This document shows, in pieces, positions 42,797-51,501 of a DNA stretch of 64,000 nt (position 1 is the first letter of the stretch; each line of letters opens with the position of its first letter). The DNA lies in assembly GCF_017352095.1 (NCBI RefSeq), contig NZ_CP071463.1, positions 372,001 through 436,000 on the forward strand. Direction: 5' to 3'. Source of the DNA: Natrinema longum. Lineage in GTDB: Archaea > Halobacteriota > Halobacteria > Halobacteriales > Natrialbaceae. The position numbers and the translations under genes are program-made. The notes beneath the pieces were generated by a model, which was not told where the DNA came from, made no database searches, and saw only the letters and a list, made by a program, of their open reading frames with translations.

Positions 42797-43705
42797 ATGG
42801 AGCCACTCGAGCGGTATCGATCGATCGTCGACGATTTCGACGCCTTCCTCGCGGCCTGCGAGCGGCCGCTGGGCAACGCCGTGCGCGTGAACACGATCAA
42901 GGCCTCGGTCGAGCGGACGCTCGAGGCCCTCGCCGAAGAGGGCGTCGGCTACGAGCAAGCCGACTGGAACCCCCGCGTGTTGGACCTCGAGACCGATTCG
43001 CCGGGATCGACGTGGACCTCCTTCCACGGCTTTACGCACGGTCAGGAGGAGGTGTCGGCGGTGCCGCCAGTCGTCCTCGATCCCGAACCCGGCGAGCGGG
43101 TCTGGGACTGTTGTGCCGCCCCTGGCGGGAAGGCGACCCAGATCGCCGCGTTGATGGACGACCGCGGAACCGTCGTCGCGAACGACAACAACCTCGGCCG
43201 GATCTCGGCGCTGCGGTTCAACGCCGAACGACTCGGGGCGACCAGCCTCGCGGTGACGAACGCCGACGCACGAAACTACTCGCTCGAGCGCTTCGACTTC
43301 GACGCGTTCGACCGGACGCTCGTCGACGCGCCCTGTTCCTGCGAGGGAACGATCCGGAAGAACCCCGACGCGCTGGACAACTGGTCGGAGGGCCACATCT
43401 CCTCCGTCGCGGGCATCCAGAAGGGGATCATCCGGCGGGCGATCCAGGCCACTCGCGAGGGCGGGACGGTCGTCTACTCGACGTGTACCTTCGCCCCAGA
43501 GGAGAACGAGGCCGTCGTCCAGCACGCGCTCGAGGAGGAGGACTGTCGCGTCGTCGACTTCGATCTCGGGCTCGAGCACTCGCCGGGAGTGACCGAGTGG
43601 GACGGCGAGACCTTCGACTCGAGTCTCGAGCAGGCAGCCCGAATCTATCCCCACCAGAACGATACCGGCGGTTTCTTCGTGGCGAAACTGGAGGTGACCG
43701 CGTGA
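42797..43705 (+). CDS. RsmB/Nop2/Sun-family RNA (cytosine-5)-methyltransferase
   Basis: 302-residue SAM-dependent m5C methyltransferase acting on tRNA or rRNA. Seen: GNAVRVNTIKAS at the start, SAM motif VWDCCAAPGGKATQIAAL, VVANDNNLGRISAL, and the two catalytic Cys in VDAPCSCEGTIRKN and VYSTCTFAPEENE. It lacks a PUA domain of its own; the next gene, joined by a TGATG overlap, may supply the RNA-binding part. Divergent from the PAC2 gene. Confidence 0.88.
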   Translation: MEPLERYRSIVDDFDAFLAACERPLGNAVRVNTIKASVERTLEALAEEGVGYEQADWNPRVLDLETDSPGSTWTSFHGFTHGQEEVSAVPPVVLDPEPGERVWDCCAAPGGKATQIAALMDDRGTVVANDNNLGRISALRFNAERLGATSLAVTNADARNYSLERFDFDAFDRTLVDAPCSCEGTIRKNPDALDNWSEGHISSVAGIQKGIIRRAIQATREGGTVVYSTCTFAPEENEAVVQHALEEEDCRVVDFDLGLEHSPGVTEWDGETFDSSLEQAARIYPHQNDTGGFFVAKLEVTA

Positions 43706-44247
43706 TGAGCGAGGGCCCCGACGCCACCGATCTCGCGGCAAACGACGGCCAGCGATTCGACCGACTGCCGGCCACGGAGTCCGAGCGAACCGTCGCGGGA
43801 CGGGCCACGCGCGAGGCGGTCGTCGCCCTCTTTGCGGATCGGTTCGGGATTCCGCCCGCGACGTTCGACGAGTACACGTTCTGGGAGAAAGGCGCGGGCA
43901 AGATCTGGATCTACGGCGGCGAGGCCCCGACGCCGCTCGAGATCGAGGCGATCGGCATGACCTGTCTGCGCACCCGCCAGGAACACTGGAAGCCCACGAC
44001 GGACTTCGCCCAGCGGTTTGGCCGTCACGCGACCGAGTGCGTGATCGATCTCGACCGCGAGGCGGCACGACGGTTCGCGAGCGGCGAGGACCAGGAACTC
44101 GCGTGGGACGGCGACTGGGGGTATCTCATCGCCGCGCAGACGGTCGCTGACCGACTCGAGCCCCTCGGGATCGGCCTCTACGTTCACGGCGAACTGCGCT
44201 CGATGGTACCGAAGGGACGACAGCGCGACCTCACGTCGTCCCGATAA
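43705..44247 (+). CDS. PUA-like partner of the RNA methyltransferase (DUF7122-type)
   Basis: 180 residues, translationally coupled (TGATG) to the methyltransferase gene. The C-terminal half (GDWGYLIAAQTVADRLEPLG then GLYVHGELRSMVPKGR) resembles a PUA RNA-binding fold, and TFWEKGAGKIWIYGGEA is characteristic of this haloarchaeal family. The most likely role is to guide the methyltransferase to its RNA; this is inferred from context. Confidence 0.7.
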   Translation: MSEGPDATDLAANDGQRFDRLPATESERTVAGRATREAVVALFADRFGIPPATFDEYTFWEKGAGKIWIYGGEAPTPLEIEAIGMTCLRTRQEHWKPTTDFAQRFGRHATECVIDLDREAARRFASGEDQELAWDGDWGYLIAAQTVADRLEPLGIGLYVHGELRSMVPKGRQRDLTSSR

Positions 44248-44442
44248 GCGCGTTCGGCGGGTCGCAGTCGTTGCCGTCCGCTCGTTCGGCTAATCGTTGC
44301 CCGGCTGAAACGGGGCAGTGAGGGGACCGCTGTATATCACCGGATGATGTCCCACTGTCGCTCGAGGGGCCGTTATCGAACGGGCTGGCGGCTGCCTGAC
44401 ACGAGTCCGCCGGTATCGTGTGACCGGCGGGTGAACGACGAG

Positions 44443-45660
44443 TTAGCCTCGGCCGCCGGCCAACCGTTTCGATTCCGGTCGCGTTCGCAATCTGAGCATC
44501 GCGATCGTCCCGATCAACGGGCCGATCGCGAGCGGAACGAACGCCCACTGCCAGCCGACGGCACGCTGGACGACGGGGAGCAACTGGATCGATCCGATGG
44601 TGATACAGAAGCCGACTGCCGTCTGGAGCGTGAGCGCGGAGCCGACGTAGCTGTCGTCCGCGAGTTCGGAGACCGCCGCGGAGAACTGTGCGGAGTCCGC
44701 GACGATGAAAAACCCCCAGACGAGCACGAAGGGCGTGATCACGGCCAGCGACGAGCCGTAGACGACGCCCGCGAGCAGGCACGCGGTGCCCGAGAGGATC
44801 ATCGACGCGCTGGTAACGAGCGATCGGCCCACCCGATCCGCGACCGAGCCGGCGAGCCACGCTCCGACGCCGCCGATCGCGATCGTCCCGAACGCCAGCA
44901 GTGCCGCTCGCCGTGCCGGGTCCGGCGTCCCGCTGGCCTCGAGGCTGGCGAGGAGGTAGACCGGGATCCACGTCCAGACCGCGTAGAGTTCCCACATGTG
45001 GCCGAAGTAGCCGGTGTTCGCGAGAACGACGGCCCGGTCCGTGACGATCCGGCGTATCGCGCTCGGATCGAACGGGGCCGTTTCGGGCTGGTGTGGGCCG
45101 TCCTCGTACGCGAGCGCGAGGAGTCCCCCGATCGCTGCGATACCGGCCGTTCCGTACAGGACGAGGCGTGGCCGTCCGATGCCGCCGACTGCCCGGAGCA
45201 GGTGTGGCGACGCGGAGCCGACGGTGAGCGCACCGACGAGGACGCCGATGGCGAGGCCGCGGCCCTGGACGAACCACGAGGCCATCATCTTCATTCCCGT
45301 CGGGTAGACACCAGCGAGCGCGACACCGGTGAGAAATCGAAGGACGATAGCCGGCGGCCCGCTGTGTACGGCCGCGGCAATGAGGGCCGTCGACGCCGCT
45401 CCGACGAAGGCGGCCCCGGCGAAGAGGTATCGCGGCCGAACGACGTCGGCGATGGTTAGCGAGGCCGACCCGAGCGCGCCAACGACGAACCCGAGCTGGA
45501 CGGCGTTGGTCAACCACGCCGTCTCGGCGGGCGTGAGGTGCCAGCTCTCGGCCAGTTCCGGACCGACGGCCGTCCCGCTGAACCACAGCGTCATCGCGAA
45601 CAGTTCGGCGACCCCGACGAGGACGAGCGCACGCCACTTGGTGCCGGCAACGGCTGTCAT
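44443..45660 (-). CDS. Major facilitator superfamily transporter
   Basis: 405-residue 12-helix MFS protein. MTLWFSGTAVGPELAESWHL near the N-terminus and the GVALAGVYPTGMKMMASWF segment (helix 4/loop) resemble nitrate/cyanate-type or NreB-like MFS groups, but the substrate cannot be assigned. ATG 45660 puts the first helix close to the N-terminus; the 32 extra residues of the longest frame contain no helix and are rejected. The preceding gap 44248-44442 shows nothing recognisable. Confidence 0.8.
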   Translation of the reverse strand: MTAVAGTKWRALVLVGVAELFAMTLWFSGTAVGPELAESWHLTPAETAWLTNAVQLGFVVGALGSASLTIADVVRPRYLFAGAAFVGAASTALIAAAVHSGPPAIVLRFLTGVALAGVYPTGMKMMASWFVQGRGLAIGVLVGALTVGSASPHLLRAVGGIGRPRLVLYGTAGIAAIGGLLALAYEDGPHQPETAPFDPSAIRRIVTDRAVVLANTGYFGHMWELYAVWTWIPVYLLASLEASGTPDPARRAALLAFGTIAIGGVGAWLAGSVADRVGRSLVTSASMILSGTACLLAGVVYGSSLAVITPFVLVWGFFIVADSAQFSAAVSELADDSYVGSALTLQTAVGFCITIGSIQLLPVVQRAVGWQWAFVPLAIGPLIGTIAMLRLRTRPESKRLAGGRG

Positions 45661-45752
45661 CGCTCGACTATACGGCGGACACCCGAAAAAGCGAGGCGGC
45701 CGATCGGTCACGATCCCGACACGGCCGCGGGTAGCCGTCCAGCCGAGGGGTC

Positions 45753-46655
45753 TCACTCCGAGTTCGAGTCACCGGAACTCGATTTGACGGCGAGGACCGG
45801 CATCCCCGCGCGCCTGATTAGCCGTTCCGTCGTACTGCCCAGGAGAACGCGACCGAGCCCGGTTCGGCCGTGCGTTCCCATCGCAATCAGGTCGATCTCG
45901 TTTTCGGCGGCGTACTCGAGGAGGCCACTGGCGGGGAACTCCTTCCGAACGGCAGTCACCGCCTCGAGACCGGCATCTCGGGCCCGCGTTGCGATCGCTT
46001 CGGTTGCCGTCTCCCCCTGGGATTCGAACTGGGAAAGCAGCTCGCGGGATGCCGCGACGTTCCGATTGACTGCGACGTTGCTGACATCGACGATATTGAC
46101 GGCGTGGACGCGTGCGTCCGCTTTCGTGGCGATCTCGAGTCCGTGGTCGACCGCGGCGGACGCCTCCTCGCTGCCGTCCGTCGGGAGGAGGACCTCGTCG
46201 TAGCCGCCGGCCCATTCGCTTCGGTCGGCCACTCGAGCGGTCAGTACCGGAACGTCCGACCGTCGAACGACGTGTTCGGTGACGCTGCCTGCGACGTAGC
46301 GGTTCACGCCCGTTCGGCCGTGGGTCCCCATCGCGATCAGGTCGATCCCGTTTTCGGCGGCGTACTCGAGGATCACGTCGGCGGGACTCCCCCTCTGCAT
46401 CGCCGTCCGAACCGTCTCGTTCCCGTCGGCGATCGCGTCGATTCGCTCGGTCGCGGTCTCGGCTTCGGCCTCGAGTCGCTGGACGAACTCCGCGTCGACA
46501 CCGCCGGCATTGAACACGCCACCGGCGGCGGCGACGTCGACGACGGTGAGGACGTGAACCGTCGCGTCGAACCAGCGTGCGAGCGCCAGGCCGTGTTCGG
46601 CGGCCCGGACTGCGTGGTCGCTACCGTCGGTCGGGACGAGAATGGAGTCGTACAT
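45753..46655 (-). CDS. Tandem universal stress protein (two UspA domains)
   Basis: 300 residues made of two UspA domains: MYDSILVPTDGSDHAVRAAE ... GTHGRTGVNRYVAGSVTEHV (about 1-148) and YDEVLLPTDGSEEASAAVDH ... GTHGRTGLGRVLLGSTTERL (about 157-297). Both retain the ATP-binding G-x2-G-x9-G-S/T motif. Tandem Usp proteins are common in haloarchaea and act in stress survival, with targets unknown. ATG 46655 gives the standard N-terminus. Confidence 0.9.
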   Translation of the reverse strand: MYDSILVPTDGSDHAVRAAEHGLALARWFDATVHVLTVVDVAAAGGVFNAGGVDAEFVQRLEAEAETATERIDAIADGNETVRTAMQRGSPADVILEYAAENGIDLIAMGTHGRTGVNRYVAGSVTEHVVRRSDVPVLTARVADRSEWAGGYDEVLLPTDGSEEASAAVDHGLEIATKADARVHAVNIVDVSNVAVNRNVAASRELLSQFESQGETATEAIATRARDAGLEAVTAVRKEFPASGLLEYAAENEIDLIAMGTHGRTGLGRVLLGSTTERLIRRAGMPVLAVKSSSGDSNSE

Positions 46656-46731
46656 AGCGTATTCTGGCTCGTGATTCGCTTGCGGGTCGCTTAAAACGCT
46701 CTCACTGTTCCTGGCCACCGGCGATTATGTT

Positions 46732-46971
46732 TCACACCGTGAGGAGGACGGCGAGTACCAGTCCGTGCCAGACGATGGCTGCAACCGCGTACCCCGGCTC
46801 TGCCGTCGGTACCGGCGGGTGGCGGACGATCGCCTCCCACAGGAAGGCGGTCGCCAGCAACGCGCCACCCAAGAGCCCGAGCCGGAAATCGACGGCGGGA
46901 TGGAATCCAACGGCAGCCCCGACGACCAGGGACGTGAGCATCCCGGCCAGCAGTCGGTCGTAGTAGTCCAT
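46732..46971 (-). CDS. Small two- to three-helix membrane protein
   Basis: 79 residues: helices at about 8-24, 31-47 and 60-78 separated by a short PPVPTAEPG loop. No family recognised; similar small hydrophobic proteins are common and uncharacterised in haloarchaea. It lies upstream of the Usp gene in the same direction. Confidence 0.55.
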   Translation of the reverse strand: MDYYDRLLAGMLTSLVVGAAVGFHPAVDFRLGLLGGALLATAFLWEAIVRHPPVPTAEPGYAVAAIVWHGLVLAVLLTV

Positions 46972-47135
46972 CTTCCTAGTCGAATGGAGGTCGTTTCTTC
47001 AAAAGAGTGGTCGACCGATTCCAGCCCGCTCGGAGTCGTCGGTCGGTTCTATGATGGGTGCGATGTAGGTTCCCCACAGCCACCCCCGCCGACCCCCCAG
47101 CTGCCGAGTGGATCGAACGACGCCACCGAAGCCCG

Positions 47136-47675
47136 TCAGGAGAGCCGCGCGGCGATGTCGGCCTCGGTGATGATCCCGACGGTTTCGCCGGCTTCGGTGA
47201 TCATCACGGCCTTGTAGTGCTCGAGGAGGTTGCTGATCTCGTCGAGGGTGGCGTCTTTCGAGACGGTCGGAAAGCTTTCGCTCATGTGGTCCTCGATGGG
47301 TTCGTCGCGGTCGTCGGAGTCGAGGTGGACGAGGTCGCTCTGGCTGATCGATCCCACCGGGATCCCGTCCTGAATCACTGCCAGCTGGGAGTAGGCTTCT
47401 TCCTCCATCTTCTGGGCGGCATCGCTGACGGGGTCCGCCGGCGCGACGCTGACGACGGCCTCGTTCATGAGATCATCGGCGCGGATGACGTCGCTCTCGG
47501 CCGTTTCCAGGGCGTTGACGATCCGCCGGAGCGTCGAGAGCCGCGGATCGACGTCCCCGCCCTCGATGCGGGCGATCAGCGGCTGGGAGACGTCGGCCGT
47601 GTCCGCCAGTTCGCTCTGGGTAAGTCCGAGTTCGGTACGACGTTGTCGGAGGTCCGCGGGCGTCGGGAGTTCCAT
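47136..47675 (-). CDS. HTH-CBS transcriptional regulator
   Basis: 179 residues. The N-terminal Cro/C1-type HTH (PTPADLRQRRTELGLTQSEL ADTADVSQPLIARIE) is followed by two CBS domains from about residue 65 (MNEAVVSVAPADPVSDAAQK and MSESFPTVSKDATLDEISNL). CBS pairs bind adenosine nucleotides, so this regulator may sense energy state or SAM. The target is unknown; it has no tight operon partner, and 47676-47967 (292 bp) downstream shows no other gene. Confidence 0.85.
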   Translation of the reverse strand: MELPTPADLRQRRTELGLTQSELADTADVSQPLIARIEGGDVDPRLSTLRRIVNALETAESDVIRADDLMNEAVVSVAPADPVSDAAQKMEEEAYSQLAVIQDGIPVGSISQSDLVHLDSDDRDEPIEDHMSESFPTVSKDATLDEISNLLEHYKAVMITEAGETVGIITEADIAARLS

Positions 47676-47967
47676 ACGAGTGGATTACTACGGGTTATAG
47701 AAAGTATTTTGGGTTGGTTCCGGTTTCGCTGACAGATCGGTGCCGGCACCGGTCCGGCTCGTCACTGTAGCGGGAACGGCTGGTCGGGCCGGAACAACCG
47801 CCCCGAGCGACAGCGCTCGGATCGAATGCGACGCGGGCCCCATCCGCCCACCGTCTCGTGGTGACGAGCGACAACGCGGCCCCGCGCACCGCGAGGTGTG
47901 AGCGGTGTACTCGGCTTCACAAAAGACGCGGTGTGTCTCTCGGCGGCTTCGATCGAAGTTTCGGCCG

Positions 47968-49110
47968 TTAGTCCAGCAGTTCGCGGGCGATAACGTTCTT
48001 CTGGATCTCGGTGGTTCCCTCGTAGATCTGGGTGATCTTCGAGTCTCGGTAGAACCGCTCGACGGGGAAGTCGTTGACGTAGCCGGAGCCGCCGTGGATC
48101 TGGACGGCTTCGTTGGAGACGTCGACGGCGACGCGGGAGGCGTACTCCTTGGCCATCGAGGCGAGTTTGGTGATGTCGTTGCCCTGATCGACGTTCCAGG
48201 CGGCCTTGTAGGTCAGGTTGCGTGCTGCTTCGGTCTTCGTCGCCATATCGGCGAGTTTGTGCTGGATGGCCTGGAACTCCGAGATCGACTGACCGAACTG
48301 CTCGCGATCCTCCGCGTACTCGAGGGAGGCCTCGAGTGCGCCTTTCGCGATACCCAGTCCCTGTGCGGCGACGCCGGTACGGGTCGCGTCGAAGAACTGC
48401 ATCTGCTGGAGGAACGCGGCGTCCCGGTCGCCGATGAGGTTCTCTTCGGGAACGCGAACGTCGTCGAAGATGAGTTCGGCCGTGTCGGAGGCTCGAATGC
48501 CGAGCTTGCCGGTGATCTTGTCCGCGCTGAAGCCGTCGCGGTCGGATTCGATGACGATCTGACTGAAGCCGTCGTAGCGGCTCTCGGCGTCGGGATCGGT
48601 CTTACAGAGCGCGACGAAGAAGTCGCCGACGCTGCCGTTGGTGATCCACATCTTGTTGCCGTTGATCACCCACTCGTCGCCGTCCTTCTCGGCGCGCGTC
48701 GAGACCGAGGAGACGTCCGAGCCGGTGTCGGGTTCGGAGATCGCCGCCCCGGAGATCTTCTCGCCGGTCGCGACGGGTTCGAGGAACCGCTCTTTCTGGT
48801 CTTCGGTCCCGAATTCGCGGATGGCTTCGGTTCCGAACGAACAGGCCATAATCGAGAGTGCGATCCCTGGGTCGTGGGAGAACAGTTCCTCGGCGATGAT
48901 CACCGACTCGAGCGTCGAGTAGCCGGCCCCACCGTACTCGATGGGGATCGTCGAGCCGACGAGGCCCATTTCGGCCGCCTTGTCGACGACTTCGTGGGGG
49001 AACTTCTCCTCGGTGTCGTACTCTTCTGCGTTGGGAACGATCTCGTTTTCTGCGAACCGGCGGACCTCTTCGCGGATCTGCTGTTGTTCTTCACTGAGTC
49101 CGAATTCCAT
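47968..49110 (-). CDS. Acyl-CoA dehydrogenase
   Basis: 380-residue FAD enzyme catalysing the first step of beta-oxidation. Standard signatures: AISEPDTGSDVSSVSTRAE (substrate/FAD loop), WITNGSVGDFFVAL, and the C-terminal QIHGGSGYVNDFPVERFYRD with catalytic Glu in IYEGTTEIQ. Short-chain preference is likely from the overall type but not proved. It is divergent from the fused hydroxyacyl-CoA dehydrogenase/hydratase gene; its TATA-like TTCTTTATC (minus, about 49131-49139) lies between the arms of an inverted repeat. Confidence 0.92.
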   Translation of the reverse strand: MEFGLSEEQQQIREEVRRFAENEIVPNAEEYDTEEKFPHEVVDKAAEMGLVGSTIPIEYGGAGYSTLESVIIAEELFSHDPGIALSIMACSFGTEAIREFGTEDQKERFLEPVATGEKISGAAISEPDTGSDVSSVSTRAEKDGDEWVINGNKMWITNGSVGDFFVALCKTDPDAESRYDGFSQIVIESDRDGFSADKITGKLGIRASDTAELIFDDVRVPEENLIGDRDAAFLQQMQFFDATRTGVAAQGLGIAKGALEASLEYAEDREQFGQSISEFQAIQHKLADMATKTEAARNLTYKAAWNVDQGNDITKLASMAKEYASRVAVDVSNEAVQIHGGSGYVNDFPVERFYRDSKITQIYEGTTEIQKNVIARELLD

Positions 49111-49119
49111 AGTCGTTCG

Positions 49120-49175
49120 TTACTATCCAAGCGATAAAGAAGTTTGTAACCGATAGTAAACAGAAGTGCTGTTTA
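49120..49175. promoter_or_regulatory. Nested inverted repeats in the divergent beta-oxidation promoter
   Basis: TTACTATC (49120-49127) and GATAGTAA (49152-49159) form an exact 8-bp inverted repeat bracketing the acyl-CoA dehydrogenase TATA box. TAAACAG and CTGTTTA (49157-49163, 49169-49175) form a second, 7-bp palindrome with a 5-nt centre on the rightward promoter. These look like operators for a shared fatty-acid regulator. Confidence 0.5.
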
Positions 49176-49225
49176 TAGATCGGAAGAGGGAAACGTTGAA
49201 ACCCGTCCACATTGGACTCTCAAGC

Positions 49226-51199
49226 ATGGATTTGGACAATATCAACACCATCGCAGTTCTGGGTGCGGGAAACATGGGCCACGGTATCGCGGAAGTCGCC
49301 GCAATGGCGGGCTACGACGTAAACATGCGCGACATCAAAGACGAGTTCGTTCAGAACGGCTACGAACAGATCGAGTGGTCGCTGAACAAGCTCGCCGAAA
49401 ACGACCAGCTTACCCAGGAGGAAGCCGACGCCGCCCTCGATCGGGTGACGCCGCTGGTCGACATGTCGGAAGCGGTCGGTGACGCGGACTTCGTCATCGA
49501 AGCGGTCCCCGAACAGATGGAGATCAAAGAGGACGTCTACACCGAACTCGAGGACGCCGCGCCGGATCACGCCGTCTTCGCGACGAACACCTCGAGTCTC
49601 TCGATTACCGATCTCGCGGAATTCACGGACCGTCCCGACCAGTTCTGTGGGATGCACTTCTTCAACCCGCCGGTTCGGATGCCCCTCGTCGAAGTGATTT
49701 CGGGTGCCAAAAGCGCCGACGAGACCCTCGACGTAACGGAGGAACTCGCCGAGGACCTCGAGAAGGTACCGGTCAGAGTCCACAAGGATTCGCCCGGCTT
49801 CATCGTGAACCGGATCCTCGTCCCCCTGATGAACGAGGCGTCCTGGCTCGTCAGCAACGACGAGTCGACCATCGCCGAGGTCGACTCCACGACCAAGTAC
49901 GGCATGGGGCTGCCGATGGGGAGCTTCGAACTCGGCGACCAGGTCGGCAACGACGTCAGCTACCACGTCCTGGAGTACATGCACGACGTGCTGGGTGCGG
50001 CCTACGAGCCGGCCCCGCTACTCGAAGAGAAAGTCGAGAACGAAGAGCTGGGCAAGAAGACCGGCAAGGGCTTTTACGACTACGAGGACGGTGACGGCGT
50101 CCAGATCCCGTCCGATCAGCAGTCCGAGTTGGTCGAGGAACGACTCCTCGCGACGATCGCCAACGAGGCCGCCAAGCTGATCGGCGGCGACGTCGCGCCG
50201 CCCGAATCGATCGACGAGGCCGTCCAACTCGGCGCTGGTTTCCCCGACGGCCCGGTCAAGCTCGTCGACGAGTACGGCCTCGAGACCCTCCACGAGACGC
50301 TCGAGGAAGCCTACGAGGAGACCGGCCACGAGCGCTACGCGCCCGCGGAGTACCTCGCGGAACGCGCCGCCGAAGGCGGCTTCTACGACGATGACGACGA
50401 CTCCGACGAGCTCGACTTCGAGACCGTCCGGATCGAGTACCCCGGCGACATGGTCGGTCACGTCGTCATCGACCGACCCCACCGGATGAACACGATCAGC
50501 GACGAGCTGCTCGAAGAGCTCTCGACCGCGGTCGAACACCTGGAAGACGACGAGGAGGTTCGTGCGCTCCTCGTGACCGGGGAAGGCGAGAAGGCCTTTT
50601 CCGCGGGGGCGGACGTCCAGAGCATGGCCGGCGACGGTGCCGACCCGATCGAGGGCCAGGAGCTCTCGCGGCTGGGACAGTCCACGTTCGGACGCCTCGA
50701 GGCCTGTGACATGCCCGTCGTCGCCGGGATCGACGGCTTCTGTCTCGGCGGCGGGATGGAACTGGCGACCTGTGCAGACCTGCGCGTCGCGAGCGAGCGC
50801 TCCGAGTTCGGCCAGCCCGAACTCGATCTCGGTCTGATCCCCGGCTGGGGCGGAACGCAGCGGCTCAAACACATCGTCGGCGAAGGTCGCGCGAAGGAGA
50901 TCATCCTCACCGCCGAGCGCTACGACGCCGAGACGATGGAATCGTACGGCTTCGTCAACGAACTCGTCGACAACGACGAACTCGAGGATCGCGCACTCGA
51001 ACTGGCGACGGACCTCGCCGGCGGGCCACCGATCGCCCAGAAGTTCACCAAACGTGCGATGCTGGCCGGCCGCGACGACACGGACGCCGGCCTCGAGTAC
51101 GAGGCGTCGGCGTTCGGACACCTGATGGCGACCGACGACCTGATGGAAGGAATTACCGCGTTCATGGGCGACGAGGAACCCGAGTTCGAAGGGAAGTAA
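49226..51199 (+). CDS. 3-hydroxyacyl-CoA dehydrogenase / enoyl-CoA hydratase fusion
   Basis: 657-residue bifunctional beta-oxidation enzyme. The dehydrogenase half (1-about 385) has IAVLGAGNMGHGIAEVA for NAD and FFNPPVRMPLVEVI with the catalytic His region; the hydratase half (about 405-657) has the crotonase fold with ekAFSAGADV oxyanion segment and IDGFCLGGGMELATCADLRV containing the catalytic region. The order dehydrogenase-hydratase is opposite to bacterial FadB but usual in archaea. ATG 49226 follows the leaderless habit; an upstream GTG at 49166 would add 20 residues. (S)-3-hydroxyacyl-CoA made here may, through crotonyl-CoA, also feed PHA. Confidence 0.92.
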   Translation: MDLDNINTIAVLGAGNMGHGIAEVAAMAGYDVNMRDIKDEFVQNGYEQIEWSLNKLAENDQLTQEEADAALDRVTPLVDMSEAVGDADFVIEAVPEQMEIKEDVYTELEDAAPDHAVFATNTSSLSITDLAEFTDRPDQFCGMHFFNPPVRMPLVEVISGAKSADETLDVTEELAEDLEKVPVRVHKDSPGFIVNRILVPLMNEASWLVSNDESTIAEVDSTTKYGMGLPMGSFELGDQVGNDVSYHVLEYMHDVLGAAYEPAPLLEEKVENEELGKKTGKGFYDYEDGDGVQIPSDQQSELVEERLLATIANEAAKLIGGDVAPPESIDEAVQLGAGFPDGPVKLVDEYGLETLHETLEEAYEETGHERYAPAEYLAERAAEGGFYDDDDDSDELDFETVRIEYPGDMVGHVVIDRPHRMNTISDELLEELSTAVEHLEDDEEVRALLVTGEGEKAFSAGADVQSMAGDGADPIEGQELSRLGQSTFGRLEACDMPVVAGIDGFCLGGGMELATCADLRVASERSEFGQPELDLGLIPGWGGTQRLKHIVGEGRAKEIILTAERYDAETMESYGFVNELVDNDELEDRALELATDLAGGPPIAQKFTKRAMLAGRDDTDAGLEYEASAFGHLMATDDLMEGITAFMGDEEPEFEGK

Positions 51200-51444
51200 G
51201 CCGGTTGGGCCGATCCGCGATCGTCGTCGAGCCGCGGTGAATCCGCTCGCAAACCGGGCCAACTACTCTGTCACTGCCGGTGCAGATCTGAGCGGTATGT
51301 GTAGTCCCCACGCGTACGGGGCCGGGACGAAACGACGATCGGTAAGTCACGACTGACGGGCCGACGGAAGACTAACGGGCCGACTAGATGTCCAGTTGAT
51401 CATTCTTTACAATAGATATATATAGCTATCTCAGCGCGTCGTAA

Positions 51445-51480
51445 CCGGATATAGTCCTCTTAGCAGGGTCTATTATCCGG
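51445..51480. promoter_or_regulatory. Inverted repeat overlapping the TATA box of the sugar-transport operon
   Basis: CCGGATATAG (51445-51454) and CTATTATCCGG (51470-51480) form near-perfect arms (one extra base) around a 15-nt spacer. The right arm contains the TATA element CTATTAT, about 30 nt before the ATG at 51502. A repressor bound here would block TBP, so it is a likely sugar-responsive operator. The rest of 51200-51501 shows AT-rich DNA (TATATATA at 51414-51423) and no gene. Confidence 0.5.
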
Positions 51481-51501
51481 CTTTTTCGTACGTTCTCTTG
51501 C

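Noticed and set aside
41927-44068. 713-codon minus-strand frame joining PAC2 with sequence opposite the RNA methyltransferase
   Set aside because: Only the PAC2 part (from 42673) has family motifs and a TATA box; the rest is antisense to an intact methyltransferase.
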